Assembly: GCF_005876955.1 (NCBI RefSeq)
Contig: NZ_SSCL01000011.1
Location: 1 to 64,000 of the forward strand
Direction of reading: 5' to 3'
DNA: 64,000 nucleotides
DNA from: Sinomonas gamaensis
GTDB taxonomy: Bacteria > Actinomycetota > Actinomycetes > Actinomycetales > Micrococcaceae
Position 1 is the first letter of the stretch. The number at the start of each line of letters is the position of its first letter. Below are positions 10,379-18,630 of the stretch, piece by piece. Both the position numbers and the translations under genes were made by a program. Below the pieces are notes generated by a model. The model ran no database searches, was not told the origin of the DNA, and saw only the letters and a list, made by a program, of their open reading frames with translations.

Positions 10379-10392
10379 AACTGTTGACAATC
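10379..10392. promoter_or_regulatory. Putative GntR operator, copy 3
   Basis: AACTGT-TG-ACAATC, 54 bases upstream of the first gntR start. It includes TTGACA, and a weak -10 (GACTAT at 10408-10413) lies about 19 bases further, so the site would overlap the gntR promoter and suggests autoregulation. Confidence 0.55.
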
Positions 10393-10446
10393 TGCATTCT
10401 GCGGTGGGACTATTGACCTCAGCTACAACTTTGACCAGGGGGCACC

Positions 10447-11106
10447 ATGACGGCAGACGGCGTACTCGTCCTTGAGGGAAGGCCTACCGCGCAGCTCATT
10501 GCAGACCACCTGCGCGAGCAGATCGTCCAAGGAATCTTCCGTCCGGGGCAGCAGATCAACGAATCCATGCTGGCCGCCCAGCTGCGGACCTCGCGGGGAC
10601 CCCTTCGTGAGGCCCTGCAGAGGCTCTGCCAGGAGGGTCTCCTGATCAGCTGGCGCAACCGCGGGGTCTTCGTCCGGGAGCTCTCGGCCGAGGACGTCAA
10701 GGAGGTCTACTTCGTGAGGGAGGCCATCGAGACGGCTGCGGCCAAGGCGCTCTTGGGCGCAGGGCAGGAGCGGATCGATAAGACCTGCCGCGTCCTCAAG
10801 GGAATCGTCAAAGACTTGGCGAAGCAGGTGGCAGCGTCAGACTGGCAGGCAATCGCCCGCGTCGACTTGGAATTCCACAGGGCCTTCGTCGCTGGCGCCG
10901 AAAACAACCGGCTGAATCGGATCTACGAGACGCTTGCGGCGGAATCGAGAATGTGCATCTTGAACCTCGAAGTCTCCTACCCTCGGGCGAATGTGCTGGT
11001 CCAGGAACATCAGAACATTCTGGATCTCCTGGAGGCGCGTGACCGAGAAGGACTCCTCGACGCCATTGCCGAGCATATGGAACGCCCTGACGGCCCCTAT
11101 GCCTGA
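10447..11106 (+). CDS. GntR-family transcriptional regulator, FadR/FCD subfamily (first copy)
   Basis: DNA-binding regulator of 219 residues. Seen: winged helix-turn-helix at about 13-75 (AQLIADHLREQIVQGIF, LAAQLRTSRGPLREALQRL, GLLISWRNRGVFVREL) and an all-helical FCD effector domain with metal-binding positions (VDLEFHRAFV, HQNILDLLEARD, AIAEHME). A site of the shared palindrome family lies 54 bases upstream. The end reads HMERPDGPYA and stops early compared with relatives; the +1 frame stays open for about 20 further codons, so a C-terminal frameshift is possible. It is 186 bases from a close paralogue, and the two probably control the flanking catabolic operons, one or both responding to a pathway acid. 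Confidence 0.88.
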   Translation: MTADGVLVLEGRPTAQLIADHLREQIVQGIFRPGQQINESMLAAQLRTSRGPLREALQRLCQEGLLISWRNRGVFVRELSAEDVKEVYFVREAIETAAAKALLGAGQERIDKTCRVLKGIVKDLAKQVAASDWQAIARVDLEFHRAFVAGAENNRLNRIYETLAAESRMCILNLEVSYPRANVLVQEHQNILDLLEARDREGLLDAIAEHMERPDGPYA

Positions 11107-11158
11107 AGGTTTCCGTGATGGATCCGCTCGGGCCGTTGGGTGAAAGGTGACAGTCGTG

Positions 11159-11193
11159 GATGAGGGTCAGGCCTTCTGGGCTTGGCCCTCATC
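11159..11193. terminator. Hairpin between the two gntR genes, likely terminator
   Basis: GATGAGGGTCAGGCC pairs with GGCTTGGCCCTCATC (13 of 15 positions) around a 5-base loop. There is no clear T-run, so this may terminate weakly or depend on another factor. It lies 53 bases after the first gntR stop. Confidence 0.5.
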
Positions 11194-11253
11194 GCGTTGG
11201 AGGGCGCGCCGGCACCCAGGAGTTGAAGGCGGGGATGCAGGAGCTTTCCGTAT

Positions 11254-11267
11254 GATTGTTGACAGCG
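11254..11267. promoter_or_regulatory. Putative GntR operator, copy 4
   Basis: GATTGT-TG-ACAGCG, with a perfect left half and degenerate right half, 25 bases upstream of the second gntR start. It contains TTGACA. The closeness to the start codon fits negative autoregulation. Confidence 0.5.
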
Positions 11268-11292
11268 CGTTGGCATCCACCTCAGGAAGAGC

Positions 11293-11979
11293 ATGAAGAA
11301 TCGCCGGGTGCTCGAGCCCATCATGCAGGAGTCCACACCCTCCCTTATCGCAGCTCAGCTCAGGAGGAATATAGCGGACGGCGCCTTGGCCCCCGGCACC
11401 CAGCTCGTCGAGGCGGACATCGCAGGGGAGCTCGGCGTGAGCCGCGGCCCCGTTCGCGAGGCCATCCAGCGGCTCACTCAAGAAGGCCTTCTGGTGAGCA
11501 TTCGCAACAGGGGGGTCTTCGTCTCGGAGATCGACGAGAGCGATATCCGTGACATCTATGAGGCAAGGACAGCGGTCGAGAAGGCGGCGGGAGGAATCCT
11601 GGCCCAGCGGGATCATGCCCGTGCAGGGGCCGAGCTCCTGCGGTTCGTGGAGCGCATGGACAAGGCCAGCGCGGCCGGGGACGGGTCCGCGATCTCGGAA
11701 GCGGACATGGCGTTTCATCAAAAGCTGGTTGAGTTGGCGGCAAGCCCAAGGCTCTCGAGGATCCACGCCACCCTCCTGACTGAGACCCGCATGTGCCTCA
11801 ACCGTCTGCAGGGGCGCTTCGAGGACGAGTCGGCCCGGGTGGCGGAGCACCGTGGCATTGCGGAGGCAATCCGCGACGGAGAGCGCGATCTGCTGATGGA
11901 CCGGCTCGACGCGCACAAGGACGATGCTCTCGTCAGGCTGCTTTCAGCCCACGAGGGAAACAAGACAACAGCTTCGTAG
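11293..11979 (+). CDS. GntR-family transcriptional regulator, FadR/FCD subfamily (second copy)
   Basis: A 228-residue FadR-type regulator with the same plan as its neighbour. Seen: winged helix at about 15-80 (LIAAQLRRNIADGAL, IAGELGVSRGPVREAIQRL, GLLVSIRNRGVFVSEI) and an FCD domain (EADMAFHQKLVELAASPRL, AEHRGIAEAIRDGERD). The two proteins share a nearly identical recognition-helix region (SRGPxREA) and wing (RNRGVFV), so they may bind the same or related operators, which would explain repeated sites near both. The gene sits directly upstream of gabT, separated by the strongest palindrome of the set. ATG at 11293 is preceded by GGAAGA. Confidence 0.9.
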   Translation: MKNRRVLEPIMQESTPSLIAAQLRRNIADGALAPGTQLVEADIAGELGVSRGPVREAIQRLTQEGLLVSIRNRGVFVSEIDESDIRDIYEARTAVEKAAGGILAQRDHARAGAELLRFVERMDKASAAGDGSAISEADMAFHQKLVELAASPRLSRIHATLLTETRMCLNRLQGRFEDESARVAEHRGIAEAIRDGERDLLMDRLDAHKDDALVRLLSAHEGNKTTAS

Positions 11980-12002
11980 CTGTACCCCGCCAAGCTCGCG
12001 CC

Positions 12003-12058
12003 CAACAATTCGTTGGATCCTATGATTGTTGACAATCAGAGGATCCGCGCCAACAATT
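12003..12058. promoter_or_regulatory. Operator region upstream of gabT, best GntR palindrome (copy 5)
   Basis: Core GATTGT-TG-ACAATC (12024-12037) is a perfect 6+2+6 palindrome. It is framed by GGATCC on both sides (12015-12020 and 12041-12046) and by CCAACAATT at 12002-12010 and 12050-12058, giving nested symmetric and direct elements within 57 bases. The core contains TTGACA. It lies 136 bases before the chosen gabT start. Likely the principal binding site for one or both adjacent GntR proteins. Confidence 0.65.
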
Positions 12059-12193
12059 GAGTGAGCGGCGTTGCAGCCTCCAGCAAACGGCTGGTGCACA
12101 TCTCTCAGCCGCGGCCAGCACCTCCGACTCTTCGACCTCCCTGCGGGAGGAGTCCATGCCGCTGGCCTCACCCGTATGAGAAAGAGGCACACT

Positions 12194-13474
12194 GTGGCTT
12201 CGTTGAGCCCCCTCCTGAAGCAGGCGACCCCGGTAGTCGTCGACCACGCCTCCGGCAGCTGGATCTTCGGCACCGACGGCGAGCAGTATCTTGACTTCAC
12301 CACCGGCATCGGCGTGACGAGCACCGGGCACTGTCACCCGAAGGTCGTCGCCGCCGCCCGCGAGCAGGTCGGCAAGATCATCCATGCCCAGTACACGACT
12401 GTCATGCACAAGCCCCTGCTCGAGCTCACCGAGAAGCTCGGCGAGGTCCTGCCAAATGGGCTCGACTCCGTCTTCTACGCCAATTCCGGCTCCGAGGCCG
12501 TGGAGGCCGCGATTCGCCTGGCCCGCATGGCAACCGGCCGGCCCAACATCGTCGTGTTCCAAGGCGGCTTCCACGGCCGCACCGTCGCCGCTGCCTCCCT
12601 CACCACCGCCGGGACCAAGTTCTCCGCCGGCTTCGCCCCGCTCATGGCCGGCGTGCACATGTCGGCCTTCCCGTACGCCTACCGCTACGGGATGGACGAG
12701 GCAAGTGCCGTCGCGTTCGCCCTCAAGGAGCTGGACTACCTCCTCAAGACCCGCACGGCCCCCAACGACACCGCGGCGTTCCTCATTGAGCCGGCTCTCG
12801 GCGACGGCGGCTACCTTCCCACACCGCCGGCGTTCATGGACGGCCTGCGCGAGCGTGCCGACCGGCATGGCATCAAGCTGATCTTCGACGAGGTCCAGGC
12901 CGGTGTCGGCCGCACGGGCAAGTTCTGGGGCCACCAGCACTCCAACGCGACCCCGGACATCCTCATCACCGCCAAGGGCATCGCCTCCGGCTTCCCCATC
13001 TCCGCCATCGCTGCTTCCGCCGAGACCATGTCGAAGGCCTGGCCGGGTTCACAGGGCGGCACCTACGGCGGCAACGCCGTAGCCGCGGCGGCCGGCGTCG
13101 CTACCCTCGAAGTGATCCAGGAGGAGGGGCTCGTCGAGAACGCGCGGGTGCGCGGGAACCAGCTCCTCGCCGGGCTCAACGAGATCCAGACGCGCTTCCC
13201 GGCGATCGGCAACGTCCGCGGCATCGGCCTCATGGCCGGCATCGAATTCACCGCACCCGACGGCACGGCGGATGCCGCCACGGCCGCAGCCGTGCAGCAG
13301 GCAACCGTCGACCAGCACCTCCTGACCCTCACGTGCGGCCCGGAGGGCAACGTCGTCCGGCTCATCCCAGCCCTCATTGTGACGGAGGCGGAGATCGCGG
13401 CAGGGCTTGACCGCTTCCAAGCGGCCGTGGAGGCAGTGGCCAGCGCCCCTGAAACCGTGGGCGTCGGCTCCTAG
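12194..13474 (+). CDS. gabT: Class III aminotransferase, GabT-like (4-aminobutyrate or omega-amino acid)
   Basis: PLP-dependent omega-aminotransferase that would convert GABA plus 2-oxoglutarate to succinic semialdehyde plus glutamate. 426 residues from a GTG at 12194, chosen because AAAGAGG lies just upstream; an ATG 18 bases earlier is possible. Seen: FTTGIGVTSTGHCHP, phosphate-binding ANSGSEAVEAAIRLAR, GGFHGRT, LIFDEVQAGVGRTG, and the PLP lysine in ILITAKGIASGFPI. It precedes gabD by 66 bases, making a GABA-to-succinate pair. Other omega-amino acids (beta-alanine, 5-aminovalerate) cannot be excluded. Likely controlled by the GntR site just upstream. Confidence 0.87.
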   Translation: MASLSPLLKQATPVVVDHASGSWIFGTDGEQYLDFTTGIGVTSTGHCHPKVVAAAREQVGKIIHAQYTTVMHKPLLELTEKLGEVLPNGLDSVFYANSGSEAVEAAIRLARMATGRPNIVVFQGGFHGRTVAAASLTTAGTKFSAGFAPLMAGVHMSAFPYAYRYGMDEASAVAFALKELDYLLKTRTAPNDTAAFLIEPALGDGGYLPTPPAFMDGLRERADRHGIKLIFDEVQAGVGRTGKFWGHQHSNATPDILITAKGIASGFPISAIAASAETMSKAWPGSQGGTYGGNAVAAAAGVATLEVIQEEGLVENARVRGNQLLAGLNEIQTRFPAIGNVRGIGLMAGIEFTAPDGTADAATAAAVQQATVDQHLLTLTCGPEGNVVRLIPALIVTEAEIAAGLDRFQAAVEAVASAPETVGVGS

Positions 13475-13540
13475 CCGCTTGCAGCACAGATAGACCCGCA
13501 ACTCATCCACCCCCTGCGAAAAGCAACAAAGGAGACCCTC

Positions 13541-15007
13541 ATGACCATTACGTCCCCGCTCCTCGAAGAGCTTCAAGTCGACCTGTTCATCGACGGCCAG
13601 TGGACGCCGTCGTCGTCCCAGAAGCGCTTCCATGTCGAGAACCCGGCAACATTCGAGACCATCGCGCATGTCGCGGACGGCACGGTGGAGGATGCCCAGC
13701 GCGCCATCGAAGCCGCCGGCCGCGCCCAGACCGCCTGGGGAAAGACCTCCCCGCGCTTCCGCGCCGACATCCTGCGGAAGGCGTACGAGATCATCCTGGC
13801 CCGCGCCGACGAGCTCGCCGCCATCATGACTGCCGAGATGGGCAAGCCCCTCACAGAGGCCAAGGGCGAAATTGCGTACGGAGCGGAGTTCTTCCGCTGG
13901 TTCTCAGAAGAAGCGGCGAGGATCGACGGCGACAGCACCACTTCCGTCGACGGCAGCAATCGCATCGTGGTCACCAAGGAGCCTGTCGGCCCGGCTGTGC
14001 TCGTGACGCCCTGGAACTTCCCCCTCGCCATGGGCACCCGCAAGATCGGCACCGCCATCGCGGCCGGCTGCACCATGGTCTTCAAGCCTGCCGAGCTCAC
14101 CCCGCTGACCTCCCTCGCCCTCGCAGGGATCCTGCAGGAGGCGGGGCTCCCGGCGGGGGTCCTGAACGTGGTCACGACCTCGAGCGCCTCCTCGGTCGTC
14201 AGCGTCTGGATGAACAGCGGCATCGCCCGCAAGATCAGCTTCACCGGCTCCACCGAGGTGGGGAAGATCCTGCTCCGCCAGGCAGCCGAGAACGTCATGC
14301 GGTCCTCCATGGAGCTCGGCGGCAACGCCCCCTTCATCGTGCTCGCCGACGCCGACCTTGACCGCGCCGTCGAAGGGGCCATTGCCGCGAAGATGCGCAA
14401 CATGGGAGAAGCCTGCACCGCCGCGAACCGCCTCTACGTCCACCGGGACATTGCCGAGGAGTTCAGCCGCCGCTTCGCCGAGCGCATGGAGGCCCTCCGC
14501 GTCGGGGACGGAGCACTCCCGGGGACGCAGGTGGGCCCTCTCATCGACCAGGATGGCCTTGACAAGGTCCAGCACCTCGTCGACGACGCCGTCGCCAAGG
14601 GGGCCAAGGTCCTCACAGGAGGCTTCCGGCCAGAGGGCCCCGGCTACTTCTACAAGCCGACGGTCCTTGTCGATGTCCCTGCCGAGGCTGAGATAAGCCG
14701 CACCGAGATCTTCGGCCCAGTCGCACCGATCAGCGTCTTCGACTCCGAGGACGAGGTCCTCCGCATGGCGAACGACACCGAATGGGGTTTGGTCGGGTAT
14801 GTCTTCACTCAGGACCTCGACAAGGCCGCCAGATTCTCCGCCGAGCTCGAGGTCGGAATGGTCGGGGTGAACACCGGCATCGTCTCCAACCCTGCCGCGC
14901 CCTTCGGCGGCGTCAAGCAGTCCGGGCTCGGCCGCGAGGGCGGTCGTGTGGGAATCGACGAGTTTCTCGAGTACAAGTACGCGGCTATCCCTGTCCCGAA
15001 AGGGTGA
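13541..15007 (+). CDS. gabD: Succinate-semialdehyde dehydrogenase (NADP+)
   Basis: Oxidises succinic semialdehyde to succinate for the TCA cycle. 488 residues, typical of GabD/Sad. Seen: VLVTPWNFPLAMGTRKIG (substrate/cofactor region), ISFTGSTEVGKIL, the general base in MELGGNAPFIV, the nucleophile in MGEACTAANRLYV, and AAPFGGVKQSGLGREGG at the C-terminus. It closes the gabT-gabD pair. Family members often have a second Cys two residues after the nucleophile as a redox switch; here the motif is GEACTAA, without it. A palindrome of the GntR family follows about 27 bases after the stop. Confidence 0.9.
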   Translation: MTITSPLLEELQVDLFIDGQWTPSSSQKRFHVENPATFETIAHVADGTVEDAQRAIEAAGRAQTAWGKTSPRFRADILRKAYEIILARADELAAIMTAEMGKPLTEAKGEIAYGAEFFRWFSEEAARIDGDSTTSVDGSNRIVVTKEPVGPAVLVTPWNFPLAMGTRKIGTAIAAGCTMVFKPAELTPLTSLALAGILQEAGLPAGVLNVVTTSSASSVVSVWMNSGIARKISFTGSTEVGKILLRQAAENVMRSSMELGGNAPFIVLADADLDRAVEGAIAAKMRNMGEACTAANRLYVHRDIAEEFSRRFAERMEALRVGDGALPGTQVGPLIDQDGLDKVQHLVDDAVAKGAKVLTGGFRPEGPGYFYKPTVLVDVPAEAEISRTEIFGPVAPISVFDSEDEVLRMANDTEWGLVGYVFTQDLDKAARFSAELEVGMVGVNTGIVSNPAAPFGGVKQSGLGREGGRVGIDEFLEYKYAAIPVPKG

Positions 15008-15033
15008 AAGAGAACCGTCGTTTTTCTACAATC

Positions 15034-15047
15034 TACTGTTGACAATC
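15034..15047. promoter_or_regulatory. Putative GntR operator, copy 6
   Basis: TACTGT-TG-ACAATC, with ACAATCTAC occurring twice (15028-15036 and 15042-15050). It lies downstream of gabD and about 690 bases upstream of the cupin gene, at the head of a stretch without a clear gene, which suggests that a promoter once or still starts here. Confidence 0.5.
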
Positions 15048-15050
15048 TAC

Positions 15051-15738
15051 CATGATGCGGATCACACTGGAGGAAAGGCAGTTTGGAAGCGAAGGCCGGG
15101 CGAGGACGATGAACACAGCGAGGCGGGGCGTGGACACCTCGGTTAGGCCAAGGGCCGACGCTCTGTGGCGACTGCCCTCGACCAGACTGCTCCGGCATCA
15201 GGATCGGGTCACCAGGACAGGGAGTCTTTGCCCGACCAGTGGGGCGTGGACCTGCGAGGCCTGGCCGTGCGCGGCGGTCGTCGTCCTGGAGGGCGAAGTC
15301 ATGCCCGCTCTCGAGGGGGAGGCTGTGGAGTGGCACTACTCCATCACGCTGAACCCCATTCTGACTCTCGAGTTGGGGTAAGCCCACACTGTCCTATGCC
15401 TGCTCGTAGCAGGCACCAAGGACACCGAGGTCAGCTCTCCTCAAAGCATCACAGGCCTCTGGGGATTCAACGGGGCCATCCAAAGCACTTGGAAGGAAGA
15501 GGCGCCATGAAGGCGAGGTCACTTTTCGCTCATGGTCACAGGATCGATCAGTCCGCCAGAACCTCGGTCCCGGATCTCAAGATGCTCGAATGGGAAGCAT
15601 TCCTTGAGGATGCGATCCCTGCATTCAACGCAGTCCTCGAAGAATCGTCCGTGTTCGAAAGGAACAGCGATTTTCAAGGACTGCCGTCGGCCCCGTAATG
15701 AGCATTATCAAAATCTGCAAGACGATTAGGAGAATCAT
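15051..15738. other. Low-coding stretch between gabD and the cupin gene, possible decayed gene
   Basis: No convincing full gene. One plus-strand frame from 15052 is open to a TAA at 15379-15381 and then continues in the same frame to a TGA near 15509, but neither half resembles a family I know; the piece around 15310-15380 reads ALEGEAVEWHYSITLNPIL and the piece after the stop reads SITGLWGFNGAIQSTW. The DNA also looks less uniformly GC-rich at third positions than its neighbours. With an operator-like palindrome just in front, I read this as a probable relic of a gene that belonged to the regulon. A spurious reading is equally possible. Confidence 0.35.
15507..15698 (+). CDS. Possible small protein of 63 residues, function unknown
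   Basis: ATG at 15507 preceded by GGAAGGAAGAGG, a good ribosome site. The sequence contains DLKMLEWEAFLEDAIPAF and ends in GLPSAP. I do not recognise it. It lies 40 bases upstream of the cupin gene and could be a leader-type small protein or part of the decayed stretch. Support is the ribosome site only. Confidence 0.25.
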   Translation: MKARSLFAHGHRIDQSARTSVPDLKMLEWEAFLEDAIPAFNAVLEESSVFERNSDFQGLPSAP

Positions 15739-16086
15739 ATGCAGCCCTACGTGCACGTGCCTTCCGCAAAGATCCTCGGGGAGCTCGAGCCCAACGGCCA
15801 CCGTCCCGGATATGACTCAGGCGACCCCGTAACGTCGATCTTGAGGTTCAATACAGGAATCAAGAGCGGAGTGTGGGAGTGCCAGCCCGGCGGCTGGGAT
15901 GTGACACCTCGTGAGGACACCGAAGTGTGCTATATCGTCAGCGGCCGCGCAACGGTCACCGACGGGAGCGACGGTGCGCGCTACGAGATCGCGGGCGGTG
16001 ACGTGATCGTGCAGCCCAAGGACTGGTCCGGTCGCTGGGAGGTTACCGAGACGATTCGCAAGGTCTACTGCCACGGCTTCGACTGA
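15739..16086 (+). CDS. Small cupin-domain protein (DUF861/EutQ-like cupin_3)
   Basis: A single-domain cupin of 115 residues with an AGGAG site before the ATG. Seen: GVWECQPGGWDVTPREDTEV, then VSGRATVTDGSDG and YEIAGGDVIVQPKDWSGRWE, the pattern of the (S)-ureidoglycine aminohydrolase-like/DUF861 group. The usual metal-binding His residues of cupin motif 1 are largely absent, as in many DUF861 members, so it may bind a small ligand rather than catalyse a metal-dependent reaction. Such proteins are often next to amine and amino-acid oxidation genes. It is the last plus-strand gene of the catabolic island, convergent with a GntR gene. Confidence 0.75.
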   Translation: MQPYVHVPSAKILGELEPNGHRPGYDSGDPVTSILRFNTGIKSGVWECQPGGWDVTPREDTEVCYIVSGRATVTDGSDGARYEIAGGDVIVQPKDWSGRWEVTETIRKVYCHGFD

Positions 16087-16145
16087 GCCGCCGTCTAGGG
16101 GGACGGCCTGGGAGTGGCCGCCGCATTCGCCAGCCGCGGCGTCGG

Positions 16146-16835
16146 CTACTCGCGCAAGGCCCCGATGTGCACGAGAAGCTCGCGCTCGGCAGCGTCGAGG
16201 TACCAGCGCAGTTCCTCGGCCGCCTCCTCACGGTGCCCGGCGCGGATCTGCTCCACAAGGGCTGCGTTGCGCTCGACGTAGTGGCTGTGGAAGTCCGGTG
16301 TGGTGGCCATGGCGTGGAAGACGAGACGCATCTCGGCGAGGACCTTGTCCATCAGCTCCTGCAGCGACGGGCTGCCGGACAGGGCGACGAGTGCCTTGTG
16401 CAGCTCCTGGTTCGCGTCTGCCATGCCCGGCACGGACTGTGCCTCCCGCGCTGCACGGGCCTTGGCGATGATCGGGTCGAAGATGTCCAGCGCCTCGGTC
16501 GGGAAGTTCCCCCAGAGCACTGCGGCGGGCTCGATCAGGCGCCGGACCCGGTAGATCTCCCGGATCTCTTCCTCGCCGGGCGCCGCGACGAAGACGCCGC
16601 GGTTCGGGATGCGCCGCACCACTGACTCTCCGGCGAGGACGGTAAACGCCTCCCGCAAGGTGTTGCGGGAGACGCCGAGCGCCTCGGACAGCTTCTGTTC
16701 CGAGAGCTTGGTCCCGGGCGGCAGCTGGCCGGCGGAGATGCGCGAGCGCAGGACTGCCGCCACCCACGCGCCGGTATGGGCGTGGGGTGCGTGGTCGCCC
16801 TCGGCGAGGCCGGCGAGTGCGGCATTTCTGGCCAT
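16146..16835 (-). CDS. GntR-family transcriptional regulator (FadR/FCD), probable regulator of the pxp operon
   Basis: A 229-residue FadR-subfamily regulator. Seen: winged helix at about 20-85 (VAAVLRSRISAGQL, LSEALGVSRNTLREAFTVLAG, VVRRIPNRGVFVAA) and FCD helices (DANQELHKALVALSGSPSL, YVERNAALVEQIRAGHREE). The recognition helix (SRNTLREA) differs from the SRGPxREA of the two upstream GntR proteins, matching the different palindrome (ATTGTT-C-AACAAT) near pxpA. Start is the ATG at 16835; a longer frame upstream has no similarity. It follows the biotin-carboxylase gene by 58 bases on the same strand, so it may be the last gene of that operon. Confidence 0.87.
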   Translation of the reverse strand: MARNAALAGLAEGDHAPHAHTGAWVAAVLRSRISAGQLPPGTKLSEQKLSEALGVSRNTLREAFTVLAGESVVRRIPNRGVFVAAPGEEEIREIYRVRRLIEPAAVLWGNFPTEALDIFDPIIAKARAAREAQSVPGMADANQELHKALVALSGSPSLQELMDKVLAEMRLVFHAMATTPDFHSHYVERNAALVEQIRAGHREEAAEELRWYLDAAERELLVHIGALRE

Positions 16836-16893
16836 GGCTCCAATGTATCCAATTGGCCGTACCAGTTGCCGCGCGGGACTTCCGGGGGGCTGG

Positions 16894-18630
16894 CTAGCCG
16901 ATCCGGCCCAGCAGCTCCCCGCGGGCGACGGCGGCACCGGGCTCCTGCTTGCTGCGCTCGAGGGTTCCGCTCCGGTGCGCTTGGACCACCGTCTCCATCT
17001 TCATCGCCTCCAGCACCGCCACGGGCTGGCCTGCTTCGACGGTGTCACCAGACTCGGCCAGCCACTTCACCAGGGTGCCCGACATCGGCGCCGCGAGTTC
17101 GCCGTCGTCGGCCACCGCTACCGTGGGGTGGCCGGGGGAAGCGTTGCCGCCCCCGCCGTTCATGAGAGCCTCGAACAGGCGCGCGGGGACTCCGAGCTGA
17201 ACGGCCTTGCCGTCCAGCTCCACGGTGAAGGTGGTGCGGGCGGCGTCGGGGGCCGTGCGGGCAAGCTCCGGCGAGGCTGCGAGTGTCTGGGCGAACTCGC
17301 TCTCGATCCACGTCGTGTGGACGCGGAAGGCGTCCTCGGCGGTGAAGTCTGGGTCGCGGACAACCGCGCGGTGGAACGGCAGGACGGTGGGCAGACCCTC
17401 GATGCGCATCTCCTCGAGCGCGGCGCGGGCGCGGCGCAGCGCCTGGGGCCGGTCCTCGCCGACGACGATGAGCTTGGCCAGCAGCGAGTCGTACTCCCCG
17501 GGCACCACGGAACCGGAGCGGACGCCCGTGTCCACGCGGATGCCGCGCCCGGTGGGAGCCTCGAAGGCCTCGACAGTGCCGGGGCCGGGGAGGAAGCCGC
17601 GGGCGGGGTCCTCGGCGTTGAGCCGGAACTCGAATGCATGGCCCCTGGGCTGGGGGTCTGCGGTGAGGGTGAGGGGCTTGCCGGCGGCAATGCGGAACTG
17701 CTCGCGAACCAGGTCCACGCCTGAGGTCTCCTCGGTGACCGGGTGCTCCACCTGGAGGCGGGTGTTCACTTCGAGGAAGGAGATCGTCCCGTCCTTGCCC
17801 ACGAGGTACTCGACCGTCCCGGCACCGTGGTAATCCGCCTCACGGCAGATGGCCTTGGCGGACTCATGGATCAGCGCGCGCTGTTCCGGGGTGAGGAAGG
17901 GGGCAGGGGCCTCCTCCACGAGCTTCTGGTTGCGGCGCTGCAGGGAGCAGTCGCGGGTGCCGACGACGATGACGTTGCCGTGGATGTCTGCGAGGACCTG
18001 CGCCTCCACATGCCTGGGCTGATCCAGGAACCGCTCGACGAAGCACTCGCCACGGCCGAACGCCACCGTGGACTCGCGGACCGCGGAGTCGAAGGCGTCC
18101 TCCACGTCCTCCAGCCGGCGGGCGACCTTCAGGCCGCGGCCGCCGCCGCCGAAGGCCGCCTTGATCGCGATCGGCAGGCCATGCTGCTGCGCGAACGCCA
18201 GAGCCTCCTCCGCGTTCGCAACAGGGCCGTCGCTGCCGGGAACGAGCGGCGCGCCGGCGCGCACGGCAATATCGCGGGCAGTGACCTTGTTGCCGAGGGC
18301 ACGGATAGACTCCGGGCTCGGTCCGATCCAGGTCAGCCCGGCCTCGATCACGGCCTGGGCGAATTCGGCGTTCTCGGAGAGGAAGCCGTAGCCAGGGTGG
18401 ACGGCGTCGGCACCGGAGCGGCGGGCGACGTCGATGAGCTTGGCGATGTCCAGATAGGTCTCCGAGCTCGCCGACCCGGTCAGGGCAAAGGCCTCGTCGG
18501 CGATCCGGACATGGAGGGCGTCCGCGTCAGGGTCGGAGTAGACGGCGACGGACTGCAGTCCGGCGTCGGAGCAGGCGCGGGCAACCCGCACGGCGATCTC
18601 GCCGCGGTTGGCGATCAGGACCTTCTTCAT
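16894..18630 (-). CDS. Biotin carboxylase / biotin carboxyl carrier fusion (AccA3/AccBC-like)
   Basis: Bifunctional subunit of 578 residues: ATP-dependent carboxylation of biotin with bicarbonate, and the swinging biotin carrier. Seen: N-terminal [33 protein letters not shown], the ATP loop [30 protein letters not shown], and at the C-terminus the biotinylation motif EAMKMET. The ATG at 18630 overlaps the stop of the pxpB-pxpC fusion by four bases. No acetyl- or propionyl-CoA carboxyltransferase beta gene is nearby. The neighbouring PxpB-PxpC domains are homologous to the carboxyltransferase part of urea carboxylase, so this protein probably feeds carboxybiotin to them. Confidence 0.9.
   Translation of the reverse strand: MKKVLIANRGEIAVRVARACSDAGLQSVAVYSDPDADALHVRIADEAFALTGSASSETYLDIAKLIDVARRSGADAVHPGYGFLSENAEFAQAVIEAGLTWIGPSPESIRALGNKVTARDIAVRAGAPLVPGSDGPVANAEEALAFAQQHGLPIAIKAAFGGGGRGLKVARRLEDVEDAFDSAVRESTVAFGRGECFVERFLDQPRHVEAQVLADIHGNVIVVGTRDCSLQRRNQKLVEEAPAPFLTPEQRALIHESAKAICREADYHGAGTVEYLVGKDGTISFLEVNTRLQVEHPVTEETSGVDLVREQFRIAAGKPLTLTADPQPRGHAFEFRLNAEDPARGFLPGPGTVEAFEAPTGRGIRVDTGVRSGSVVPGEYDSLLAKLIVVGEDRPQALRRARAALEEMRIEGLPTVLPFHRAVVRDPDFTAEDAFRVHTTWIESEFAQTLAASPELARTAPDAARTTFTVELDGKAVQLGVPARLFEALMNGGGGNASPGHPTVAVADDGELAAPMSGTLVKWLAESGDTVEAGQPVAVLEAMKMETVVQAHRSGTLERSKQEPGAAVARGELLGRIG

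Noticed and set aside
6269-15047. The repeated TTGACA-containing sites considered as plain promoters
   Set aside because: The TTGACA is shared, but symmetry extends on both sides in a way a -35 does not need; I keep them as operators overlapping promoters, though some may be only promoters.
16090-16107. GCCGTC/GACGGC hairpin after the cupin gene as a terminator
   Set aside because: Only six base pairs with no T-run; too weak to call in GC-rich DNA.
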